A stretch of DNA of 64,000 nt, taken from assembly GCF_000429545.1 (NCBI RefSeq), contig NZ_AUCB01000018.1, forward strand, positions 1-64,000, written 5' to 3'. Numbering within the stretch: the stretch's first letter is position 1; every line of letters begins with the position of its first letter. A program made the position numbers and the translations under genes. Below the pieces are notes generated by a model, which had not been told where the DNA came from, searched no databases, and was given only the letters and a program-made list of their open reading frames with translations. Origin of the DNA: Arenibacter certesii DSM 19833 (GTDB lineage: Bacteria > Bacteroidota > Bacteroidia > Flavobacteriales > Flavobacteriaceae). Shown here piece after piece: positions 1 through 6,587 of this stretch.

Positions 1-10
1 CTATCTTATT

Positions 11-88
11 TTTCAAAGGGGGGTCAGCATCCGCCAGAACGGCAGTTACTTATTGATTAGGCTTTAGAGGGGTCAGCATGCTCCAGTA
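11..88. repeat. Left boundary repeats of the cassette array (IS-end-like)
   Basis: Two similar units, GGGGGGTCAGCATCCGCC at about 19-36 and a 21-bp unit at 66-86 (core GGGGTCAGCATGCTCC), lie in tandem. The 66-86 unit is repeated inverted at 11953-11973 with 20 of 21 bases matching, and the outer unit has an inverted relative at 11900-11920 (about 17 of 21). Multiple degenerate end repeats are known for IS21-like elements, so these may be transposon ends; that assignment is inference. Confidence 0.6.
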
Positions 89-100
89 TATCCAGGCGGC

Positions 101-370
101 ATGCCGCTTATAGGTTCCCCCGTTGGTGCGGGGGTCACGCTCGTGCTAAAGCCATACAACCTAACAATTATATACATTGTGACAACCGTAACCAAGGCTG
201 GTATACGGGGGTTCATATTTCTACCAGAAAATTTTGCGTATATCTATACTGTTTCCAAACACCTAGCACACCGTGAAATTAGATCTACAGAGATCTATGC
301 CAAAATCATTGACAAGAAAATGAAGGAAGTTGCGAACCTACTCCCTAAGTTGAATTTGGAATTGTTGTAA
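101..370 (+). repeat. Array repeat copy 1: tyrosine recombinase C-terminal fragment
   Basis: This open stretch encodes a fragment ending IYTVSKHLAHREI ... TEIYAKIIDKKMKE ... LNLELL. That matches the C-terminal end of phage-type integrases: box II His-x-x-Arg region (LGHREI in other copies) and the catalytic Tyr in EIYAK. The N-terminal core-binding domain and box I Arg are absent, so it cannot be an active enzyme. Six further copies lie in the first 11 kb, all on the plus strand. Some have frame breaks, so what is kept is the DNA rather than a protein. A conserved noncoding tail follows. Confidence 0.85.
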
Positions 371-590
371 TGGACAAAAAGGTTCCAATATCACGCGATT
401 CATAGTATAGATTTCTAAACCTCATTGCAATTTCCTAGACTCTGATATTGCATATCTTCAACGATCCTAATTGGTTATAAACACCTGATTGTTATTTACT
501 TTTAAGCAAACAATTGGTTGTTTTGGGAAATAAGGGCTATGTTAGTTACCGATAAAATTAGGGTATAGTAACTAATTATTATATCCATAC
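371..590 (+). repeat. Array repeat tail 1 with small dyad and cassette junction
   Basis: This noncoding tail follows recombinase fragment 1 and is shared with the tails before 4369, 6557 and 9425. It contains the dyad TTAGTTAC (542-549) / GTAACTAA (568-575) with an 18-base spacer, then ATTATATCCATACG, after which sequence diverges into cargo. The dyad and the fixed 3' boundary look like a recombination site or a promoter carried with each repeat. Both readings are inference. Confidence 0.7.
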
Positions 591-608
591 GTAAGCTGCA
601 ATCTAAAA

Positions 609-1604
609 ATGGAATCACCCTTAAATTTCTACAGAAACTTTAACGAAGAGACTTTCGATGATGTAAGTTGTTTTTTATGTGGAAAAGAATGTGATTCAAA
701 AACAGCTGAACATATCTTTCCAAAGTGGCTTCAACATAAATTCGATTTGTGGGACAAAAAACTAACGATAACTAACGGAACAGCTATTCCATATAGAAAC
801 CTAACTGTGCCTTGTTGCTCGGAATGTAATAATGTACATCTTTCTCGGCTGGAAGAAAAATTTATGCTATTACTTGATAAATCTTTTCACGAACTAACTT
901 TTGACGATGAAAAAATAATCTTTCAATGGACAGCAAAAATCTTATATTCTACTAGGTATAAAGAACTGTCATTACTCGTAGACAGAACTAATCCAAAGCT
1001 TGGAAAAGTAATTAGTCCTCAGGAATTAGAAAGCTATTCAAGCTTGCACTTATTTCTCCAATCAATCCGGTTTAAAACTAAATTTAACGAACCTAAACCG
1101 TGGAGTATTTTTATATTCCCTTGTAAAGATGAAGATTTTTGGTATCACAATAATATCCCTGCTCTTTGTCTGTCAATGAAGTTTGGAAAAATTGCCATAA
1201 CAATTGTTTATGAAGAAAATAATTTGATTTCAGATTTTATGGCTCCCCTCAAAGATTTGTCTAAAATCGAGCTTAGTTTTCCTCAATATTTAGAGGCAAA
1301 TGCACACATCTTTTATAGTGCAATGTTAAAAGAAAAAGTACCACATTATATATCTTCTTTTAATCAAAATACAGAAATCTTAATCGTAAATACCGTAGGT
1401 ACTTTAAATTCAAGAAAGTGGGTCGATGAAGAATTTGCATCAGTATTAGATTTTATGCTATTTAGTTGTGGTATTAATATTGGAGCTAGTGTATTACAAC
1501 CTGATGGACTAGTCACTACTTTTTTAGTAGATGAAAATAACGTACATCTTTTGAAGAAGCATTTCAAAAAAAAAAGACAGCAGCTAATAAGGGTTATAAT
1601 TTAG
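609..1604 (+). CDS. HNH-endonuclease-like cargo protein
   Basis: A 331-residue protein. Near the N-terminus it has CFLCGKEC, then AEHIFPKWL, then CCSECNN. This CxxC ... H ... CxxCN layout is that of zinc-knuckle HNH nucleases with an EHI(I/F)P-type active-site His. The remaining ~240 residues are not recognised. It probably cuts DNA, and as a single gene immediately after an array junction it fits a defence or mobile-element function, but neither is shown. It is the first cargo gene of the array, starting 19 bases after the conserved ATTATATCCATACG. No convincing inverted end was found after its stop. Confidence 0.6.
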   Translation: MESPLNFYRNFNEETFDDVSCFLCGKECDSKTAEHIFPKWLQHKFDLWDKKLTITNGTAIPYRNLTVPCCSECNNVHLSRLEEKFMLLLDKSFHELTFDDEKIIFQWTAKILYSTRYKELSLLVDRTNPKLGKVISPQELESYSSLHLFLQSIRFKTKFNEPKPWSIFIFPCKDEDFWYHNNIPALCLSMKFGKIAITIVYEENNLISDFMAPLKDLSKIELSFPQYLEANAHIFYSAMLKEKVPHYISSFNQNTEILIVNTVGTLNSRKWVDEEFASVLDFMLFSCGINIGASVLQPDGLVTTFLVDENNVHLLKKHFKKKRQQLIRVII

Positions 1605-1705
1605 TCTTTCATTATTCAAAAGTTAAAATTCATTACTTTTAATCCGCGATTTCATTACTGAAAAATCCTATCGAATTTCTCAAACCGAAATCATAGTCTA
1701 AACGT

Positions 1706-1717
1706 TATCAAATATTT
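1706..1717 (+). repeat. Cassette left end, 12-bp inverted repeat
   Basis: TATCAAATATTT directly follows ACGT in AACGTTATC and is repeated as the perfect reverse complement at 2274-2285, just beyond the stop of the enclosed gene. This places one gene between matched inverted ends, as in integron cassettes, where the first bases of a cassette pair with its last bases. Confidence 0.75.
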
Positions 1718-1720
1718 AAA

Positions 1721-2272
1721 GTGAAGCCTCAAAAATTAGAAATCGGATTATTAAAATTCATCAAATCGAGTAGCAATACATATAATTTTGTGGAGTTACG
1801 ACCATTTCTATTGCATAATTTCCCTGAAGAGAAAGAAATGCGTGAAAGGTTGAAAATGAAAAGATTTATAAAATTCTTCGAAGACGGAGATTTTATAGAA
1901 ATTCAGTCTAAAAAGGGAATCTGGATTATAAGGGAGGCTGGAAAGCCAATTAAACGGAATGACATTTCTGTTGTCGCAAAATTAACTCCAAAAGGACTGG
2001 AATTACTAAATCAGGAAAAGAATAGTTTTTATAATAGATTTGGAATAATTAGTGCATTTCTAATAAGTCTATTTTCCTTGGGCTACAGCTACATTGAATC
2101 CCAAAATTCAAAACAATTAGAAACAGAAATAACTAAGATATTCGATACTGTAGAAAGCCTAAATACTGAATTAAATACTCAAAAGGAACTAATAAAAAGT
2201 TATGAGGCAAAGAATTCTGAATTACTAATTGAAATTAAAGATTTGAACAGAAGAATTAAAGCACAAGAATAA
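1721..2272 (+). CDS. Winged-helix / membrane / coiled-coil cargo protein
   Basis: A 183-residue protein not matched to a named family. The N-terminal ~95 residues look like a winged-helix fold (LKFIKSS ... VVAKLTPKGLELL). A single membrane segment follows at about 109-127 (GIISAFLISLFSLGY), then a C-terminal coiled coil (about 130-183) rich in Glu, Lys and Leu. The start is GTG at 1721, four bases after the cassette left end; no in-frame ATG precedes it. It lies between perfect 12-bp inverted repeats, so it forms its own cassette. A membrane-tethered sensor or effector is possible, but function is unknown. Confidence 0.55.
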   Translation: MKPQKLEIGLLKFIKSSSNTYNFVELRPFLLHNFPEEKEMRERLKMKRFIKFFEDGDFIEIQSKKGIWIIREAGKPIKRNDISVVAKLTPKGLELLNQEKNSFYNRFGIISAFLISLFSLGYSYIESQNSKQLETEITKIFDTVESLNTELNTQKELIKSYEAKNSELLIEIKDLNRRIKAQE

Positions 2273-2273
2273 A

Positions 2274-2285
2274 AAATATTTGATA
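2274..2285 (-). repeat. Cassette right end, 12-bp inverted repeat
   Basis: AAATATTTGATA is the perfect reverse complement of 1706-1717. It overlaps the end of the gene and abuts the group II intron remnant that begins at 2286. Confidence 0.75.
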
Positions 2286-2326
2286 GTCGAGTAGGTAAAG
2301 GGAGTCTCACATCTAAACCTCTCACC
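2286..2326 (-). other. Group II intron 3'-end remnant (short)
   Basis: Read on the minus strand it ends ...CTTTACCTACTCGAC and then joins TATCAAAT, the cassette end. The same terminal sequence closes the longer remnants at 3763-3960 and 10156-10437, where domain V and maturase remains confirm a group II intron. Here only about 40 bases survive. Introns end in AY, and this one ends in AC. Confidence 0.6.
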
Positions 2327-2577
2327 CCCGTTGGTGCGAGCGTCGCGCTCGTACTAAAACAATACAACCTAACTACTTTATTCAGTGTAAATGCCTAAGC
2401 AAGAGTGTTATATAAGGGTTAATAATTCTACCAGATAATTTTGCAGACATCTACAACATCTCCAAACGTCTGGGACACCGCGAAATAAAAACTACGGAGA
2501 TCTATGCCAAACTGATAGATGAAAAAATGAGGGAGACTGCCAACTTACTTCCCAAGTTGAATTTGGATTTGTTGTAG
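2327..2577 (+). repeat. Array repeat copy 2: recombinase fragment, frame broken
   Basis: This copy carries the shared landmarks GCTCGTACTAAAACAATAC, TCTGGGACACCGCGAAATA, GAGATCTATGCCAAACTGAT and the terminal TTGAATTTGGATTTGTTGTA. Stops interrupt the early part (for example TAAGCAAGAG), so it is not coding. Its tail (2578-2674) is shorter than tail 1 but keeps the GTAGTAACT half-dyad and ATTATATCCA before the junction. Confidence 0.8.
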
Positions 2578-2674
2578 GGGTGGTTTAAATACAAATTGTT
2601 TAGCCTAAAGAAATAAGACATATATTAGATAGCGGTAAAATGGAGATGTAGTAACTTAATATTATATCCACTTG

Positions 2675-2683
2675 TTATGTGCT
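2675..2683 (+). repeat. Cassette left end, 9-bp inverted repeat
   Basis: TTATGTGCT follows ATTATATCCACTTG and is matched by AGCACATAA at 3754-3762 (9/9) beyond the SMR gene. The pair therefore encloses the Crp and SMR genes as one two-gene cassette. Confidence 0.65.
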
Positions 2684-2705
2684 ATGCCAAAATGACAACG
2701 TACTA

Positions 2706-3272
2706 ATGACGACAATAAACAAAATTCTTGACAACATATATCCGCTTCCCGAAACGTCTAAACAGATGCTACAAAAGCACATTAACAAAGTTAGTTTTCC
2801 AAAGGGACATATCTTGTTACGAGCGGACAGAATTGAAAAGAACATTTACTTTATTAAACAAGGTATTGTTCGGGCTTATGCTAAAACAGCCGACAGCGAA
2901 ATAACTTTTTGGTTTGGAAAAGAACACGACACCATTATTTCTATGAAAAGTTATATTGAAAATTTGAAAGGATATGAAGACATAGAATTGTTAGAAGATT
3001 GTGAACTGTATGAACTAAAAGCAGAAGACCTGAAAAGACTTTTTGAGGAAGATATAAGTATTTCAAATTTTGGAAGAAAGTTGGCAGAAAAAGAACTTAT
3101 AAGAACCGAAGAAAAACTTATATCACAACAATTCAAAACAGCTACGCAAAGATATAAGGAACTGATTAAAAATAATCCCGATTTAGTCCAACGAGTGCAG
3201 TTAGGATACATTGCTTCCTATTTAGGTATAACTCAAGTCAGTTTGAGTAGAATTAGAGCACAAATAAAGTAA
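2706..3272 (+). CDS. Crp/Fnr-family transcriptional regulator
   Basis: A 188-residue cytoplasmic regulator. The N-terminal ~115 residues form a cyclic-nucleotide-binding-like barrel (FPKGHILLRADR ... IYFIKQGIVRAY, then SEITFWFG). The C-terminal part has a helix-turn-helix around GYIASYLGITQVSLSRIR, typical of the short Bacteroidota Crp-like proteins. I chose ATG at 2706; the longer reading from 2679 would translate the cassette end repeat. It lies 84 bases upstream of the SMR exporter on the same strand inside one cassette, so it may control that exporter. The effector is unknown, and many Bacteroidota members of this type do not bind cAMP. Confidence 0.8.
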   Translation: MTTINKILDNIYPLPETSKQMLQKHINKVSFPKGHILLRADRIEKNIYFIKQGIVRAYAKTADSEITFWFGKEHDTIISMKSYIENLKGYEDIELLEDCELYELKAEDLKRLFEEDISISNFGRKLAEKELIRTEEKLISQQFKTATQRYKELIKNNPDLVQRVQLGYIASYLGITQVSLSRIRAQIK

Positions 3273-3356
3273 ATAGCTATTATTTTTATCATTTGTAAAA
3301 TTTACCCTCAATTTCATTTCCGACCTTTGCCAATAAAATTTTAAAGGAATGAAAAT

Positions 3357-3674
3357 ATGAATTGGATTTTCTTGATTGTAGCCGGGATTTTTGAAATAGG
3401 GTGGCCCTTAGGTTTAAAAATGGCTCAACAGACAGGAAGTAATAAACTTGGATGGATATTGTTTGCTGCAACATCTATGGCGATTAGTGGTGCATTATTG
3501 TTTTCTGCCCAAAAAACAATACCTATAGGTACGGCTTATGCGGTATGGACAGGAATAGGAGCTGTTGGAACTCTATTAGTTGGGATATTCTTTTTTAGCG
3601 ACTCAGCCAATGTTTTAAGATTATTATCAGCAATGCTCATTGTTGCAGGAATAGTGGGGTTAAAGGTATTCTAA
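3357..3674 (+). CDS. Small multidrug resistance (SugE/Gdx-type) exporter
   Basis: A 105-residue protein with four hydrophobic helices covering nearly its whole length, the size and layout of the SMR family. The active-site Glu in helix 1 is in FEIGWPLGLK, and helix 3 has GTAYAVWTGIGAVGT, the SMR signature. The combination resembles the SugE/Gdx branch, which exports guanidinium and some quaternary cations, rather than EmrE. It acts as a dual-topology dimer in the inner membrane. It is the last gene of the Crp/SMR cassette. Substrate choice within the family is inferred. Confidence 0.85.
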   Translation: MNWIFLIVAGIFEIGWPLGLKMAQQTGSNKLGWILFAATSMAISGALLFSAQKTIPIGTAYAVWTGIGAVGTLLVGIFFFSDSANVLRLLSAMLIVAGIVGLKVF

Positions 3675-3753
3675 TTATTTTTGCGATTACCCTTTATTAC
3701 TACGCTAATAGCTCTATTGTTGAACTAAAAGTAGTTTCTACTAATCCTTACCA

Positions 3754-3762
3754 AGCACATAA
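3754..3762 (-). repeat. Cassette right end, 9-bp inverted repeat
   Basis: AGCACATAA, the exact reverse complement of 2675-2683, abuts the group II intron remnant starting at 3763. Confidence 0.65.
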
Positions 3763-3960
3763 TCAAGTAGGTAAAGGGGAGTCTCACCCCTAAACCTCTC
3801 ACACCCGCCTGGATAGAACGGGCAGGGAACCGTACGTGAACCTCTCGATTCATACGGCTCTTGTCATACAGTCGGTAGGCCTAAATAGTTAGACCAGCTT
3901 GTATCCCAATTCCCAAAACGTTTTCGAAAACCATAATTCCTTAATTAAATCCATGAGTAC
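3763..3960 (-). other. Group II intron 3' remnant (domains V-VI and maturase tail)
   Basis: On the minus strand this reads, in order, a maturase tail remnant (HWELGYKLV-type end), GAGCCGTATGAATCGAGAGG with its partner CACGTACGGTTC (domain V), then a linker and ...CTTTACCTACTTGAT at the cassette end. The 5' part of the intron is missing. A 23-bp GC-rich palindromic insert at 3804-3826 splits the linker between domain V and the 3' end; the copy at 10156-10437 lacks it. Confidence 0.75.
3804..3826. repeat. 23-bp palindromic insertion element
   Basis: This unit begins CCCGCCTGG and ends AACGGGCAGG. Comparison with the otherwise matching intron remnant near 10194 shows a clean empty site (CTCACA directly joined to GAACCG). 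Related GC-rich palindromes occur near 16884, 25779 and 27619, suggesting a dispersed, non-autonomous short repeat. Confidence 0.65.
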
Positions 3961-3989
3961 ACCTTCTTACCTTTTTCCAGGCATACCAA

Positions 3990-4149
3990 TGGGTTACAGT
4001 TATTAGAAAATGATGCAAATATCTATTCCGTCTCCAAACACCTTGGACATCGCGAAAAATGAACTACGGAGATCTATGCCAAAATCATTGATAAAAAGAT
4101 GAAGGAAGCTGCGAACTTATCACCCAAGTTGAATTTGGATTTGTTGTAA
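3990..4149 (+). repeat. Array repeat copy 3: recombinase fragment (5'-truncated)
   Basis: This copy begins within the GGCATACCAATGGG region and retains the box II and Tyr area (AAACACCTTGGACATCGCGA, GAGATCTATGCCAAAATCAT) and the TTGAATTTGGATTTGTTGTA end. It lacks the upstream third of the unit. The tail that follows (4150-4368) is full length, with ATGTTAGTTGACAATAAG and TAGCAACTTG as a weakened dyad. Confidence 0.75.
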
Positions 4150-4413
4150 CACTCGTATAAATTCCTATTTAAAGTGGTACCAAAATTAGTGTTCTCAAAC
4201 TTTATGGGCTTCTGATCTATGCTGTTCAAAATTTTTCACAATATTATTCGATTATAAACATTTGATTGTTAACTACTTTATAATAATCACTAGGATACTA
4301 ATTCAAATAAGGCCTATGTTAGTTGACAATAAGATGGAAATATAGCAACTTGTTTTTAGATCATTACATTGTGCATTTAATTCCAAAAATCCGAACATAT
4401 TAAAAAAGAAATT

Positions 4414-5121
4414 ATGGCAAGATGCACAGCACCATCAAGAGGACACAGAACAGCTAGCGGAGCAGCTGCCTGCCCTGCCTGTGGAGGACGTTCACGCGGA
4501 TATAGTTCATATCAAACTTATACTTTACCTTACTCTTCAAATAGCAGTGGTTATGGTAGTAGAAATTCCGGAGGTGGAAGTTCAAGAAGTAGAAAACCAA
4601 GATGGTCCAATCCTACATCTAGTGTTTACTATACACAAACTGAAATTCGGACTCTAACACCAGTTCGTGAGAACATTGAAAAACGTTCAATTATTCCTGA
4701 CCTTCGAGATGTTTTTCTTTGCCACGCTTGGGATGACCGAAAAAGTGCTGCAAAGGAACTTCACGATTTGCTCGAAGAAAATGGAGTATCGGTATGGTTT
4801 AGTGAAAAGGATGTTTTATTAGGCTCATCTTTACTTCGAGAGATTGATAAAGGGTTAGCAAATTCAAGAGTTGGGTTAGTTTTGGTAACGCCATCGTTTA
4901 TAGAACGAGTTAGAAATGAGGGAATTGCTGAAAAAGAACTTTCAGCTCTTTTGGCACGTGATTTACTTGTTCCAATTGTACATAATACAACATTTGACAA
5001 GCTTCGTGAAGTAAGCCCTTTACTCGGTTCAAGAAGTGGTCTTGACACCAATGAAGAATCAATGCTTAAAGTAGCATTGAAATTAGCAGAATTAGTGGAA
5101 GTTGAAGAAGAAGCTGTATAA
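4414..5121 (+). CDS. TIR-domain protein with N-terminal zinc-knuckle and Ser/Gly linker
   Basis: A 235-residue protein. The N-terminus has MARCTAP..GH.. and CPACGG, probably a small zinc ribbon. A low-complexity Ser/Gly/Tyr linker covers about 30-75. The C-terminal ~135 residues are a TIR-like domain: DVFLCHAWDDRKSAAKEL (strand A/helix A), GVSVWFSEKDVLLGSSLL (BB-loop region) and LVLVTPSFIE. Bacterial TIR domains commonly hydrolyse or cyclise NAD+ in antiphage defence; a catalytic Glu is likely in the GIAEKEL helix but was not proven. It is the only gene of its cassette. The partner that would sense infection is not visible, so a stand-alone role or a non-defence role remains open. Confidence 0.75.
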   Translation: MARCTAPSRGHRTASGAAACPACGGRSRGYSSYQTYTLPYSSNSSGYGSRNSGGGSSRSRKPRWSNPTSSVYYTQTEIRTLTPVRENIEKRSIIPDLRDVFLCHAWDDRKSAAKELHDLLEENGVSVWFSEKDVLLGSSLLREIDKGLANSRVGLVLVTPSFIERVRNEGIAEKELSALLARDLLVPIVHNTTFDKLREVSPLLGSRSGLDTNEESMLKVALKLAELVEVEEEAV

Positions 5122-5340
5122 AAGAACTAAACACAACAACGGTAACCGCTGCACAAGCCTCCAATTTGACAAAAAGAAACCAATCCAAGCTGTTTTTAAG
5201 TAATGGAAAATTTAGCCCGGCTTAGAAAACAGAATATATCCAGTGCTTTAAAAAGGCGGCCGAACATTTTTGGAAGCTTATTTTGGGCAACAAAAACAAG
5301 GCAAGGCTATTTGCCCCGCTGGTGTTAGCCTGCCTATGTT
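5122..5340. other. Cassette 3' region with foreign-looking end repeat
   Basis: There is no gene here. TGCACAA at 5150-5156 is the inverse of TTGTGCA at 4369-4375 at the cassette start (7/7). It sits in ACAACAACGGTAACCGCTGC, a motif style seen at ends of transferred genes in Bacteroidota. Downstream GCCTGCCTATG at 5331-5341 leads into array repeat 4. Confidence 0.4.
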
Positions 5341-5586
5341 GACAGAAAGGTGTCACGCCCTTACTAAAGCAATACCAACTATACACTCTTTAAAATGGGA
5401 CTACGATACCCAAAGCTGGTATATTAGGGTTTAGAATACAAAAAGAAAATGGTGCGGATATCTATACTGTTTCCAAACGTCTTGGTCACCGTGAAATAAG
5501 AACTACGGAGATCTATGCCGAAATTTCTACAAAAAATTAAGGAAGCCGAAAACATACTCATTAAGTTGAATTTGGATTTGTTGTAG
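5341..5586 (+). repeat. Array repeat copy 4: recombinase fragment, frame broken
   Basis: It contains GATATCTATACTGTTTCCAA, CGTCTTGGTCACCGTGAAAT and the TTGAATTTGGATTTGTTGTA end. A frame change after GAGATCTATGCCGAAATTTC destroys the reading frame before the end. Its tail (5587-5684) is short, with AATAAGGCCTATATTAGTTA and GAAGCAACTCG before CCATATCCGTACG. Confidence 0.8.
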
Positions 5587-5711
5587 TGGTGATTTAGAGG
5601 TACATTGGAGGTTCTAATAAAATAAGGCCTATATTAGTTATAGACAATATAGCTATGAAGCAACTCGTTACCATATCCGTACGAAGTAAAACATAAATCC
5701 AAACTTTACGA

Positions 5712-6113
5712 ATGAAAAAACTGAATTTAATCTGCGGACTTTTAATTGGATTTCTAATATTAACAAGTTGCTCAAGTAATGATAATGATGAAAGAGAAAA
5801 TGATGCTTTAATAATTGGAACTTGGAATGGCAAAACAACAAGTGATGGAGAAATCCCGGAAAACGATATTATAACATTTAATAGTAATAATACAGCTACT
5901 TTTATTTGTAGAAGTTTTTGCATAGAATACAATGGGATAGAAAGTAGTGTTGACGGTACTTGGGAGCTTAATAAAAACATTCTAAGTTTATTTTGGGATG
6001 AAAATGATGTCGAACACATAACAGTTTCTGAAATCACAAAATATACACTAACACTTAAAACGATTACCCCAAACGGAAAGGAATATATAGAATATTACGA
6101 AAAAGAAATTTAA
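5712..6113 (+). CDS. Small lipocalin-like lipoprotein (cargo)
   Basis: A 133-residue predicted lipoprotein: MKKLNLICGLLIGFLILTSCSSND carries a lipobox (LTSC) with Cys20 as the likely lipidated residue. The mature part has IIGTWNGKT ... DGTWELNKN ... YTLTLKTI, the repeated GTW pattern of lipocalin-like or META-like lipoproteins common in Flavobacteria. It is the only gene of its cassette, starting 28 bases after CCATATCCGTACG. No clear inverted end was found beyond its stop. Function is unknown. Confidence 0.75.
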   Translation: MKKLNLICGLLIGFLILTSCSSNDNDERENDALIIGTWNGKTTSDGEIPENDIITFNSNNTATFICRSFCIEYNGIESSVDGTWELNKNILSLFWDENDVEHITVSEITKYTLTLKTITPNGKEYIEYYEKEI

Positions 6114-6149
6114 ATTCTTGGCTTCATGCTTACCGGCATCATAAAATAC

Positions 6150-6337
6150 ATCACCTTTAATTCCGCCAGGCATGCCAATGAGGTGTTGTTATTATAAAAT
6201 GGTGCGGATAACTATACCGTTTCAAAACGATTGGGACACCGTGAAATACTAACTACCGAGATTTATGCCAAAATCATTGACAAAAAAATGAAGGATGCTA
6301 CGAACTTACTACTCAAGTTGAATTAGGATTTATTGTA
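6150..6337 (+). repeat. Array repeat copy 5: recombinase fragment (5'-truncated)
   Basis: It starts near CCGCCAGGCATGCCAATGAG and keeps the box II and Tyr region (CGATTGGGACACCGTGAAAT, GAGATTTATGCCAAAATCAT) and the TTGAATTAGGATTTATTGTA end. Its tail (6338-6556) is full length and has the dyad TAGTTAC (6508-6514) / GTAACTA (6533-6539), then ATTATATCCATACG. Confidence 0.8.
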
Positions 6338-6556
6338 ACAATTTTTTAAAGTTTAACTTAAGATAGTTCCAAAAATAGAATCCTCAAAGTCTACACGTTT
6401 CCGAACTTTGCTATTCTAAATTTTCTTCAATACCGTTTGTTATAAGCATCTGATTGTTAATTATTTTTAATTTATCAATATGGTATTTTATAAAATAAGG
6501 CCTATGTTAGTTACCTATAAGATGAGGGTGTAGTAACTAGATATTATATCCATACG

Positions 6557-6568
6557 TTGTATGCAATT
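6557..6568 (+). repeat. Cassette left end, 12-bp inverted repeat
   Basis: TTGTATGCAATT immediately follows ATTATATCCATACG and is matched by the perfect reverse complement AATTGCATACAA at 8901-8912, just after the stop of the HEPN-like gene. The two-gene RT/HEPN unit is thus enclosed by 12-bp inverted ends with the G^TT junction typical of integron cassettes. Confidence 0.85.
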
Positions 6569-6587
6569 AAGAAAACCAAAATAACTA

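Noticed and set aside
101-370. A complete small integrase gene
   Set aside because: Only the C-terminal part of a tyrosine recombinase is present. Box I Arg and the core-binding domain are missing, and other copies of the same unit have broken frames.
3836-3875. A tRNA-like or riboswitch-like structure near the GGTTC-type sequence
   Set aside because: The stem is domain V of a group II intron read on the minus strand, confirmed by the maturase remnant in the second copy.
5712-6113. A matched inverted end for the lipoprotein cassette
   Set aside because: GAAGTAAAAC at the left junction has no convincing reverse complement after the stop; the same holds for the HNH-like and EndoU-like cassettes.
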